Below, in pieces: positions 1 through 6,297 of a stretch of 10,891 nucleotides of DNA. The stretch comes from UMGS172 sp045637775. GTDB lineage: Bacteria > Bacillota > Clostridia > Oscillospirales > Acutalibacteraceae. Each line of letters begins with the position of its first letter. The stretch's first letter is position 1. The stretch spans positions 1-10,891 of the forward strand of contig JAZUAC010000021.1 in assembly GCA_045637775.1 (NCBI GenBank), in the 5' to 3' direction. A model generated the notes under the pieces. It was given only the letters and a program-made list of their open reading frames with translations. It did not search any database and was not told the DNA's origin. Position numbers and translations under genes: made by a program.

Positions 1-298
1 CGCTTCACATTAAAACCAACCGTTTTTGAGAGATGCTCGGCACTCAAAGTGTTACCGTCGGAATATCCCGGTGCATACATATAAAGCCCGTTGCCTTATG
101 CCAGCCAAGGTGGATGCCCGTATCGGTTGCGACAAGGTCAACCCCCTGCTCGTGGAAATTTTTGATATTCCTTTGAGCATAGGCGGTATTGCTTCTCGCA
201 CCCGGGAAATCGCTCAGCGAAAATATCAACGGAATACGTTTTTTACCATCAATATAAAGCTCGGGACGGTTGTTTTCAAACACTACCTTTGAAGTCAT
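1..298 (-). pseudogene. Broken glycoside-hydrolase-like gene (N-terminal piece joined out of frame to a C-terminal-like piece), runs off the window
   Basis: The start is ATG at 298-296, 8 nt behind AGGAG (311-307). A GTG at 307 lies inside this ribosome binding site and is less likely. The first frame reads MTSKVVFENNRPELYIDGKK, then a stretch with SDFPG, AQRNIKNFHEQGVDLVATDT and GIHLGWHK, and stops at 46-44. This resembles, from memory, the N-terminal TIM-barrel start of beta-galactosidase-like glycoside hydrolases. Such enzymes run to many hundreds of residues, against about 84 codons here. A second minus-strand frame opens right after a TAA at 98-96 and stays open to base 1. It reads GLYMYAPGYSDGNTLSAEHL, then SKTVGFNVK. 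The phrase LYAPGY followed by LSAEHLSKLTGF is what I expect near the C-terminus of the same protein class. The simplest reading is an internal deletion with its breakpoint near 86-96, leaving the halves out of frame. An assembly collapse, or two unrelated short frames, cannot be excluded. Family assignment is by resemblance only. Confidence 0.5.
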
Positions 299-328
299 AA
301 CATCCACTCCTACGAGATTTCTATTTTT

Positions 329-357
329 ATTGTAAACAACGTTTTTACAAAAGTCAA
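329..357 (-). promoter_or_regulatory. Sigma-A-type promoter of the glycoside-hydrolase-like gene
   Basis: On the minus strand a -35 box TTGACT (357-352) and a -10 box TACAAT (334-329) are separated by exactly 17 bp. Transcription would start near 322, giving a short leader before AGGAG (311-307) and the ATG at 298. Both boxes are one base from consensus. The preserved promoter and ribosome binding site show that the downstream gene was recently functional. Confidence 0.7.
330..350. promoter_or_regulatory. LacI-operator-like palindrome over the -10 box
   Basis: The plus strand has TTGTAAA (330-336), seven bases CAACGTT, then TTTACAA (344-350), a perfect 7-bp inverted repeat. It fills the spacer and overlaps the -10 box of the minus-strand promoter, where a bound repressor would block RNA polymerase. 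TTGTAAA/TTTACAA half-sites around a CG-containing centre are typical of LacI/GalR-family operators of sugar genes. The 7-nt centre is longer than the usual tight CG-centred site. It does not fit the CcpA cre consensus, because the CG is wrongly spaced. No regulator gene lies in the window. Confidence 0.45.
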
Positions 358-424
358 CTAAAACTACCGCACGAAAACTCCACCAATCATTCCCTCTGTT
401 TTAAAAAACTGAACATTTAAGAGG

Positions 425-453
425 TTGATTTAGGGCAAAATTTATGATAACAT
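425..453 (+). promoter_or_regulatory. Probable promoter of the GNAT gene
   Basis: TTGATT (425-430) and TAACAT (448-453) lie 17 bp apart, with a TG one base ahead of the -10 (445-446) giving an extended -10. The predicted start near 460 leaves a leader of about 23 nt containing AAGGA (468-472) ahead of the ATG at 483. The -10 is a weak match, so this is a moderate call. This promoter diverges from the glycoside-hydrolase promoter about 70 bp away. Confidence 0.4.
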
Positions 454-482
454 AAAATCAAATAATCAAGGACGGTGTTTTT

Positions 483-1598
483 ATGCAGGCTAAAATTGAA
501 CGAATGACCGCAAAAGATTTTGACGAATGTTTAGAGCTGTTAAGTTCAGCGTTCAATAAAGAGGACAAAAATGCCTTTCAGATAATGTTCCCCCGATTGA
601 TGCAACCCACCGATGAGGCTATGCATGCCCACCATTGCATAAAGGCTGGCGGAAAGATGGCCGGTGTAGCGGCAAGCTATCCTCTGACGCTTAAATACGG
701 CAGTGACAGCCTTTATATCTGTGGCAGCGGAAACATTGCGGTTGATGAATCTTGCCGTGGCAAGGGCTATATGTCTGAACTTTTGAACCACACCGCCAAA
801 GAGGATGCCAAAGACGGTTTTGCGTTCAGTTATTTTCACGGCAACGAGGCGCGTTACCGCCGTTTTGGCTACCACAAATGCGGTACGCAGATAAGCTTTG
901 ACATCAGCGCAAGATTCTTTGAAAAAGCGCTTGATACATCGGCTATTACTTTTAAAAACTTAATGGAACAGGATGACGCCACACTTCAAAAAGCCTATGC
1001 TTTGTATAAAACTCAATACCACTTTGACCGCAGTTTTGAGGATTACAAGCTGGCGCTTCCCTCTTCGTATAACGTCAACACCGCAGTTTTCAAAAACGGA
1101 GCGTTTATCGGTTACATCGTTTTTGGAAACCATATAAAGAACCTTTATCTTGAAAGCTTTGACGATTTTGCGGTTGTGATGAAGGCTTATCTTGAGTACA
1201 AAAGCGTGTCGACAATCACTTATCTTGTCCCCGATTCGGAGTATGCGCTTTGCCGTGAAGCCGTAAAATACTCCGAAAGCTACAAACTTTGGCCTCCCGC
1301 CAACTTTAGAATTTATGACTTCAAGAAAACGGTTGAATTTTTCTTGAAGGTCAAACTCCACAACCAACCGATGGACGGAAAATTCACCATTGATTCCGAC
1401 ATTTTGGGCAAGTGGTGTATTGCGGTAACCGACGGCACACCTGTTGTCACCGAGTTTAACGGAGATGCCGATTATTCCTTTAAGGGTCTTGAGGTTTACG
1501 ATTTCCTTTTTGGTGGCAATGATTTCTTCCGCCAAAACCTCACCTTGGCCGCCCAAAGCATCCTGCCTATTCCTATATACTGTCCGTATGTAAATTGA
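483..1598 (+). CDS. Eis-like GNAT-family N-acetyltransferase
   Basis: A 371-residue protein with the architecture of the Eis/COG4552 group: an N-terminal acetyl-CoA-binding GNAT domain (about residues 1-140), a second degenerate GNAT-like region (about 145-275) and a C-terminal SCP2-like domain (about 280-371). The acetyl-CoA pyrophosphate loop is visible as CRGKGY (91-96), preceded by the strand GNIAVDES, and the GNAT motif-B region ends in NEARYRRFGYHKCG (121-134). Eis proteins of mycobacteria and bacilli are about 400 residues and acetylate aminoglycosides or lysine side chains. Homologues in Clostridia are mostly uncharacterised, so the acceptor substrate here is unknown. The protein shows no signal peptide or membrane segment and should be cytoplasmic. 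ATG at 483 is supported by AAGGA ten nucleotides upstream. The gene stands alone between its own promoter and an intrinsic terminator, unlinked in function to the operon behind it. Confidence 0.85.
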   Translation: MQAKIERMTAKDFDECLELLSSAFNKEDKNAFQIMFPRLMQPTDEAMHAHHCIKAGGKMAGVAASYPLTLKYGSDSLYICGSGNIAVDESCRGKGYMSELLNHTAKEDAKDGFAFSYFHGNEARYRRFGYHKCGTQISFDISARFFEKALDTSAITFKNLMEQDDATLQKAYALYKTQYHFDRSFEDYKLALPSSYNVNTAVFKNGAFIGYIVFGNHIKNLYLESFDDFAVVMKAYLEYKSVSTITYLVPDSEYALCREAVKYSESYKLWPPANFRIYDFKKTVEFFLKVKLHNQPMDGKFTIDSDILGKWCIAVTDGTPVVTEFNGDADYSFKGLEVYDFLFGGNDFFRQNLTLAAQSILPIPIYCPYVN

Positions 1599-1610
1599 CA
1601 TTTGATTTTT

Positions 1611-1652
1611 ACGCAACGCACGACATGAGAATTGTCTTGCGTTGCTTTTTTT
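1611..1652 (+). terminator. Intrinsic terminator of the GNAT gene
   Basis: GCAACGCA (1613-1620) pairs perfectly with TGCGTTGC (1638-1645). After one C/T mismatch the stem continues with GACA (1622-1625) against TGTC (1633-1636), closing a 7-nt loop. Seven T residues follow directly (1646-1652). It begins 14 nt after the stop codon and separates the acetyltransferase from the rnj operon. Confidence 0.93.
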
Positions 1653-1735
1653 GTGCTTAAATATGAGGCAATCGGTCAACAATATTTGCGAATACAAATC
1701 TTGTGTCCCAAACGTGGGAAAATACACCTGTTTGC

Positions 1736-1764
1736 TTGACAATTTAAGGTAATTGAGGTATAAT
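1736..1764 (+). promoter_or_regulatory. Perfect-consensus sigma-A promoter of the rnj operon
   Basis: TTGACA (1736-1741), a 17-bp spacer and TATAAT (1759-1764) match the sigma-70/sigma-A consensus exactly. Transcription should start near 1771, leaving a leader of about 120 nt before the rnj ATG at 1893. Such a promoter implies strong expression with control exerted after initiation. The sequence between the preceding terminator and this promoter (1653-1735) has no gene, only two small inverted repeats. Confidence 0.9.
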
Positions 1765-1840
1765 CTAATCTGTATACTTGTGCATATTTTCACGTTTTAA
1801 AATAAATCATATTTTACCGTAATATACATATACTACATAA

Positions 1841-1880
1841 TTTGTCCGTAAGAGAGTTAAACGACTCAGAAACGGAAGAA
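1841..1880 (+). promoter_or_regulatory. Structured 5' leader element abutting the rnj ribosome binding site
   Basis: The leader can fold into a two-tier hairpin. TCCGT (1845-1849) pairs with ACGGA (1872-1876), a symmetric purine internal loop AAGA (1850-1853) faces AGAA (1868-1871), and GAGT (1854-1857) pairs with ACTC (1864-1867) around a small loop. A further TTT/GAA pairing (1841-1843 with 1878-1880) would extend the stem up to the GGAG of the ribosome binding site (1881-1884). Pairing was read by eye. A role in controlling rnj translation or mRNA stability is inference, in analogy with autoregulated leaders of other ribonucleases such as RNase E. Confidence 0.4.
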
Positions 1881-1892
1881 GGAGATTATTGA

Positions 1893-3803
1893 ATGGCAGA
1901 AACAAACACTAAAAATGCCGAAAACAAAGCCGAAAAAAGTAAAACTAAAAAGTATCATAAGACAATCAAGAGCAATAAGTCGAGCACTGTGAAAAAGCAG
2001 GACTCTAAAACATCCAAAAAGCCGATGAAAAAATCGAATGCTCAAAAGACAGCTGAAAAACCCACCCAAAAAACACAGACCAAGAATAAGGGTTATAAAC
2101 CTGCAAAGCGTCAGTCCAATAAAAAGGCTGCTAAGAATATAAAGCCTTTGAGAATCACTCCGTTGGGTGGTTTGGGCGAGATAGGTAAGAATATCACTCT
2201 TTATGAGTATGATGAGGATATGTTCCTTGTCGACTGCGGAATGTCTTTTCCCGATGAGGAAATGCCGGGTATTGATATTGTTATCCCCGATTTCACCTAT
2301 GTTGTTCAAAATATTGACAAAATCAAGGGTTTGGTTGTGACCCATGGACACGAGGATCACATTGGTGCGATTCCGTATCTTTTCAAGGAATGTAACATTC
2401 CTGTTTACGGTACCGCTTTGACATTGGGACTTATCGAGGGTAAGCTTCGCGAACACAAGGTTTTAGATAGTGCCAAGCTTAATGTAATAAAGCCCGGCGA
2501 TACGGTGACCTTGGGCAAATTCTCGGTTGAGTTTATCCATGTCAACCACTCGATACCCGATGCCGTTGCATTGGCAATTACTACTCCGTTGGGAACGGTT
2601 GTCCAAACCGGCGACTTTAAAATAGACACCACACCGATAGACGGTGAGGTTATCGATTTAGCTCGTTTCGGTGAACTTGGTAAGCAGGGCGTTTTGGCGC
2701 TTCTGTCAGATTCCACCAATGCCGAACGCGCAGGCTTTACTCCAAGTGAAAGCATTGTGGGTGAAAGCTTTGCCAACCTTTTCAAAAAGGCTGAAAACAA
2801 GCGCATCATCGTTGCAACATTTTCTTCCAACATCCACCGCGTACAGCAGATAGTTGATGAGGCGGTGCGTTGCGGACGTAAGGTTGCCGTTTCTGGCAGA
2901 AGTATGCAGAATGTTGTGCAGGTAGCCTCTGAGCTGGGGTATCTCACAGTGCCCGAGGGCGTGCTTGTTGATATTGACATGATAAAAAAATACACACCTG
3001 AGCAGTTGGTTATTATTACAACCGGCAGTCAGGGTGAGCCTATGTCGGCGTTGCACCGCATGGCTTTTGGTGACCATAGAAAGGTTTCGGTTGGACCCGG
3101 AGATTTTATTATCATTTCGGCAACACCTATTCCCGGTAATGAAAAGACGGTTACCAAGGTTATCAATGAGCTTTTGAAGCTTGGTGCCTTTGTGGTTTAT
3201 GAAAAGATGTACGATGTTCATGTTTCGGGTCACGCTTGTCAGGAAGAATTGAAGCTCATGCTTAATTTGGTGCGTCCCAAGTTTTTTATTCCTGTTCACG
3301 GTGAACAAAAGCATCTTGTAAAGCACGCAGCATTGGCCGAATCGGTTGGTGTGCCACATGAGAATACACTTATTACCTCAATCGGCAAGGTGATTGAAAT
3401 AACACTCGACGGTATGAAGGTGGTCGAGGGCGTAACGGCAGGCAGTGTTTTGGTCGACGGATTTGGTGTCGGCGACGTCGGTAACGTTGTTTTGCGTGAC
3501 CGTAAGCACTTGGCTGAGGACGGTATCATTGTTGTTGCCGTTTCGGTCGATGCCATAACTCGTGAGGTGATTTCGGGCCCCGAAATCATAACCCGCGGAT
3601 TTATCTATGTCAAGGAATCCGAGGCATTGATGGACGAGGCTCGTGAGGTGGCCTGTGATATACTTGAAAAGTGCTATATAAATAATGTGCGTGATTGGAA
3701 TACCGTAAAATCACGTTTGCGTGACGGTATGTCGAGATATTTGTATGAATTGACCGGTCGAAGCCCTATGATTCTGCCGGTTATAATGGTTATAGAAATT
3801 TGA
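1893..3803 (+). CDS. rnj: Ribonuclease J (metallo-beta-lactamase/beta-CASP RNase) with a lysine-rich N-terminal extension
   Basis: RNase J is the 5'-3' exonuclease and endonuclease of mRNA decay and rRNA maturation in Gram-positive bacteria. Of 636 residues, about 86-636 form the conserved enzyme. It opens with LRITPLGGLGEIGKN (86-100). The zinc-binding HGHEDHIGA is at 151-159, further metal-site motifs HVNHS (216-220) and TGDFKID (239-245) follow, and the beta-CASP domain has ATFSSNIHR (308-316), SGRSM (334-338) and TGSQGEP (377-383). The late motifs are VHVSGHA (442-448) and PVHGE (467-471), followed by the C-terminal domain. Residues 1-85 hold 27 lysines and only five acidic residues, have no predicted fold and probably bind RNA. 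Bacillus subtilis RNase J1 is about 555 residues and lacks this part. The ATG is fixed by AGAAGGAG (1877-1884), 8 nt upstream. It is the first gene of the operon, 32 nt before gdpP. Whether it corresponds to J1 or J2 cannot be told from one copy; the intact metal motifs favour an active enzyme. Confidence 0.95.
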   Translation: MAETNTKNAENKAEKSKTKKYHKTIKSNKSSTVKKQDSKTSKKPMKKSNAQKTAEKPTQKTQTKNKGYKPAKRQSNKKAAKNIKPLRITPLGGLGEIGKNITLYEYDEDMFLVDCGMSFPDEEMPGIDIVIPDFTYVVQNIDKIKGLVVTHGHEDHIGAIPYLFKECNIPVYGTALTLGLIEGKLREHKVLDSAKLNVIKPGDTVTLGKFSVEFIHVNHSIPDAVALAITTPLGTVVQTGDFKIDTTPIDGEVIDLARFGELGKQGVLALLSDSTNAERAGFTPSESIVGESFANLFKKAENKRIIVATFSSNIHRVQQIVDEAVRCGRKVAVSGRSMQNVVQVASELGYLTVPEGVLVDIDMIKKYTPEQLVIITTGSQGEPMSALHRMAFGDHRKVSVGPGDFIIISATPIPGNEKTVTKVINELLKLGAFVVYEKMYDVHVSGHACQEELKLMLNLVRPKFFIPVHGEQKHLVKHAALAESVGVPHENTLITSIGKVIEITLDGMKVVEGVTAGSVLVDGFGVGDVGNVVLRDRKHLAEDGIIVVAVSVDAITREVISGPEIITRGFIYVKESEALMDEAREVACDILEKCYINNVRDWNTVKSRLRDGMSRYLYELTGRSPMILPVIMVIEI

Positions 3804-3817
3804 TTTTAAGAGCAAAA

Positions 3818-3833
3818 AAGGAGGTCTGACCTC
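3818..3833 (+). promoter_or_regulatory. gdpP ribosome binding site inside a 13-nt palindrome
   Basis: The Shine-Dalgarno AAGGAGG (3818-3824) runs into GAGGTC-T-GACCTC (3821-3833), a perfect 6-bp inverted repeat ending two bases before the gdpP ATG. As RNA it can form GAGG/CCUC around a UCUGA loop and hide the ribosome binding site. The spacer of 11 nt is also rather long. The sequence is certain, the regulatory role is inference. Confidence 0.4.
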
Positions 3834-3835
3834 GG

Positions 3836-5800
3836 ATGAAAAAGGTTTGGGGAATTGGCAGAATATTTTTGATTCTGTTGTTGCTACTGGCTACTGATAT
3901 TGTTGTAGTGGCGTATGTTGACAGATATAAGGTTCTAATAGCGACAGGAATTGCTGTTTTGGGCGCTGTTATTGCGGTTGTTTCTCTTGCATTGCTGCAT
4001 AGAAACATCGGAAAGATTATTTCGGGTGTTTCGAAGGGGATTTCTACCGCACAGTCAAAGGCTTTGAGCGAATTGCGTATTCCTGTGCTTATCACTACCA
4101 ATCACGGAGAAATCGTTTGGTACAACCCGCAGTTTGAAAAGGATGTGTCGGGTGCATCGCTCACGGTTGGTAAGGGTATTGAAAAGGTGTTCGGTGACGA
4201 CTTTAAAGATACAATAGAGACCTACGGCGAGGCCGAAATAACCTTGGATGATAAGATTTTCTCGGTCACCGATTCGGATATTGAAGGCGAGTCACTGTCA
4301 ATGAGGATATACTACCTCTTTGATATCACCGTTCTTCGTAAGACTGCTTATGAATATGAGCAGACCCGTCCTGTTGTGGCTTTGGTTGCTATCGACAACC
4401 TTGACGAGATAACCAAGAACGCAAGAGATAGCGAAATTGCATCCTTCCGCGGTTCGGTTCAGCGTAAAATTGAAACATGGTTCTCACGCATCAACGGAAT
4501 CTGCCGTAAGCTTTCGGGTGACCGTTATATGATGGTTATGGAAGAGCGTTGCTATCTTAAACTTTCGTCAGAGGGATTCTCGGTCCTTGACGAGGTAAGA
4601 GAATTAAAGTTTGGCGACAGCTCGGCAACCCTTTCTATCGGTGTCGGTCAGGGCGGAGGAACATTGGCTGAGTGCGAGGAAATGGCCAAACAGGCTTTGG
4701 ATATGGCTTTGGGTCGCGGCGGTGACCAGACCGTTGTCAAGATGCCTAACAACGAATATAAGTTCTACGGCGGTGTTTCTGGTGCTCTTGAAAAGCATAA
4801 CAAGGTAAGAGCCAGAATTATCTCCAACACCTTGAAGGGTCTTATTCTGTCAAGCAGTAACGTTATCCTTATGGGTCACCGTTTTGCCGATCTCGACAGT
4901 TTGGGCTCATGTATCGCTATGGCAAGCGCAGTTGCAACACTGGGTCGTCAGCCCTACATAGTTATGGACAAGACTAAAACTATGGCAGGCTCATTGCTCG
5001 ACCGTGCCGAATCCTTGGGTGTTCAATGTAATATCATGACAGGGCAGGAGGTTTTGCCGGTTATTGATAAGGATACCTTGCTTATAGTTACCGATGTTCA
5101 CAGACCGTCGTTCCTAGACAGTCCCGAGGTTTACGAGCACTGTAACAATGTTGTTGTTATCGACCATCATCGCAAGTCGGTGGATTTTATCAATGATGCG
5201 GTTATTTTCTATCATGAAACAGCTGTTTCTTCGTGCTGCGAAATGGTTACCGAAATGCTGCAGTATATGGTTCCCAAGAGTGTTGGTCAGTTTGAAGCGG
5301 AGGCGCTTATGTCGGGTATCATGCTCGACAGCCGAAACTTTGTACTCAACACAGGTGTCCGAACCTTTGAGGCATCGGCATTCTTACGCAACCGCGGTGC
5401 TGACCCCGTGACGGTTAAAAAGTTGTTTGCGGGCTCAATGGAGACCTATAAGCTACGTGCCGAAATCGTAAGTTCTGCCGAGCTTTACGATAACGACTGT
5501 GCTATTGCTGTTAATGATTCGGTAAGCTCGGTGACACGTCTTGCATCGGCTCAGGCGGCCGACGAACTGCTTGGTATAAGCGGAGTTCTGGGCTCGTTTG
5601 TTATCTGCCGTTACGGCAGCGAGTTCAACATCTCGGCAAGATCATTGGGCAGTATGAATGTGCAGATTATTATGGAAAAATTGGGCGGCGGCGGTCACCG
5701 AACCATGGCTGCCTGTCAGTTGAGCGTTGATTCCTTTAAAACAGCTATTGAAAAGCTTATAGAGGCTATTGACGAGTATAAAAAAGAAATAAAAAAATAA
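3836..5800 (+). CDS. gdpP: Cyclic-di-AMP phosphodiesterase GdpP (membrane-bound DHH/DHHA1 protein)
   Basis: GdpP hydrolyses the second messenger c-di-AMP to pApA and so affects cell-wall and potassium homeostasis. The 654 residues show the full family layout. Two membrane helices lie at about 9-28 and 33-54. A PAS-like domain spans about 75-165. A degenerate GGDEF domain spans about 175-305, with SGDRY (227-231) where the signature would be, so no cyclase activity is expected. The DHH domain starts near 340 with GHRFADLDS (347-355), TDVHRP (419-424), the name-giving DHH (443-445) and MLDSRNF (496-502). DHHA1 ends with GGGGHRTMAA (617-626). All catalytic metal ligands I can recognise are present. 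Length matches the Bacillus protein (about 660). The ATG follows AAGGAGG, partly masked by a palindrome. It lies between rnj and rplI, as gdpP commonly does next to rplI in Firmicutes. Confidence 0.95.
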   Translation: MKKVWGIGRIFLILLLLLATDIVVVAYVDRYKVLIATGIAVLGAVIAVVSLALLHRNIGKIISGVSKGISTAQSKALSELRIPVLITTNHGEIVWYNPQFEKDVSGASLTVGKGIEKVFGDDFKDTIETYGEAEITLDDKIFSVTDSDIEGESLSMRIYYLFDITVLRKTAYEYEQTRPVVALVAIDNLDEITKNARDSEIASFRGSVQRKIETWFSRINGICRKLSGDRYMMVMEERCYLKLSSEGFSVLDEVRELKFGDSSATLSIGVGQGGGTLAECEEMAKQALDMALGRGGDQTVVKMPNNEYKFYGGVSGALEKHNKVRARIISNTLKGLILSSSNVILMGHRFADLDSLGSCIAMASAVATLGRQPYIVMDKTKTMAGSLLDRAESLGVQCNIMTGQEVLPVIDKDTLLIVTDVHRPSFLDSPEVYEHCNNVVVIDHHRKSVDFINDAVIFYHETAVSSCCEMVTEMLQYMVPKSVGQFEAEALMSGIMLDSRNFVLNTGVRTFEASAFLRNRGADPVTVKKLFAGSMETYKLRAEIVSSAELYDNDCAIAVNDSVSSVTRLASAQAADELLGISGVLGSFVICRYGSEFNISARSLGSMNVQIIMEKLGGGGHRTMAACQLSVDSFKTAIEKLIEAIDEYKKEIKK

Positions 5801-5803
5801 ACC

Positions 5804-5815
5804 CCTTTGAAAGGA
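5804..5815 (+). promoter_or_regulatory. rplI ribosome binding site in a small inverted repeat
   Basis: The Shine-Dalgarno GAAAGGA (5809-5815) lies 9 nt before the rplI ATG. CCTTTGAAAGG (5804-5814) is a perfect palindrome, so CCUU can pair with AAGG. It begins three bases after the gdpP stop, within reach of a ribosome terminating on gdpP, which suggests translational coupling. The hairpin is short and may be weak. Confidence 0.3.
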
Positions 5816-5824
5816 TGAAATCAA

Positions 5825-6265
5825 ATGAAGGTTATACTTAGTGCAGATGTTAAGGGCTTGGGCAAAAAAGGTGAATTGGTCAATGCATCCGACGGATATG
5901 CAAGAAACTTTTTGTTCCCTAAGAATTTGGCGGTTGAGGCTAATGCAGGTGCTATGAATGAGCTGAAAAACCGCGAGTCGGCCAAGGCTCATCATATAGC
6001 AGAGGAAAAAGCAGCTGCAACCGAGTCGGCTAATAAGGTTGAGGGTAAGACAGTCACTATCCACGCTAAAGCAGGCTCTAACGGCAAGCTTTTTGGCGCA
6101 ATCACCACCAAGGAAATTGCATCCGAAATTGCCAAGACTTTCGGCGTAGAGGTCGATAAGAAGAAAATCACCTGTGCCGATATTAAGTCCTACGGCGAAT
6201 TCACTGCCGAGGTTAAGTTCTATAACGGAATTACCGCCAAGGTCACCGTTAAGGTTGAACCCTAA
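5825..6265 (+). CDS. rplI: 50S ribosomal protein L9
   Basis: L9 binds 23S rRNA at the base of the L1 stalk and helps keep reading frame. The 146 residues match the usual 147-150. The N-terminal RNA-binding domain contains GLGKKGELV (11-19) and DGYARNFLFPKNLA (23-36). A long alanine- and glutamate-rich connecting helix follows at about 40-75. The C-terminal domain starts with GSNGKLFGAITTKEIA (84-99). The ATG at 5825 is placed by GAAAGGA nine bases upstream and by the family's MKVIL start. It sits 24 nt after gdpP and 32 nt before dnaB, the standard Firmicute order. A second in-frame stop follows directly (TAATAG). Confidence 0.97.
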   Translation: MKVILSADVKGLGKKGELVNASDGYARNFLFPKNLAVEANAGAMNELKNRESAKAHHIAEEKAAATESANKVEGKTVTIHAKAGSNGKLFGAITTKEIASEIAKTFGVEVDKKKITCADIKSYGEFTAEVKFYNGITAKVTVKVEP

Positions 6266-6268
6266 TAG

Positions 6269-6292
6269 CACCCAAATTAACATTTGAAGGTG
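6269..6292 (+). promoter_or_regulatory. Hairpin masking the dnaB ribosome binding site
   Basis: CACC (6269-6272) pairs with GGTG (6289-6292), and CAAAT (6273-6277) with ATTTG (6282-6286), around a TAAC loop with an AA bulge on the 3' side: nine base pairs in all. The 3' arm contains the AAGGTG Shine-Dalgarno of dnaB (6287-6292). The 5' arm starts three bases after the rplI stop, where a terminating ribosome would melt it. This is the expected shape of a translational-coupling element and the best of the three junction hairpins in this operon. There is no T-tract, so it is not a terminator. Confidence 0.5.
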
Positions 6293-6297
6293 AAAAA

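Noticed and set aside
26..292. Plus-strand 88-codon frame over the broken glycoside hydrolase
   Set aside because: Antisense shadow; the minus strand has the promoter, ribosome binding site and family-like sequence.
960..1793. Minus-strand open frame of 277 codons
   Set aside because: It lies opposite the GNAT gene, crosses its terminator, lacks a recognisable domain and has no ribosome binding site or promoter of note.
1866..2456. Minus-strand frame encoding a hydrophobic, phenylalanine- and leucine-rich protein
   Set aside because: It is the antisense of the lysine-rich rnj start, where AAA/AAG codons read as TTT/CTT; the hydrophobicity is an artefact.
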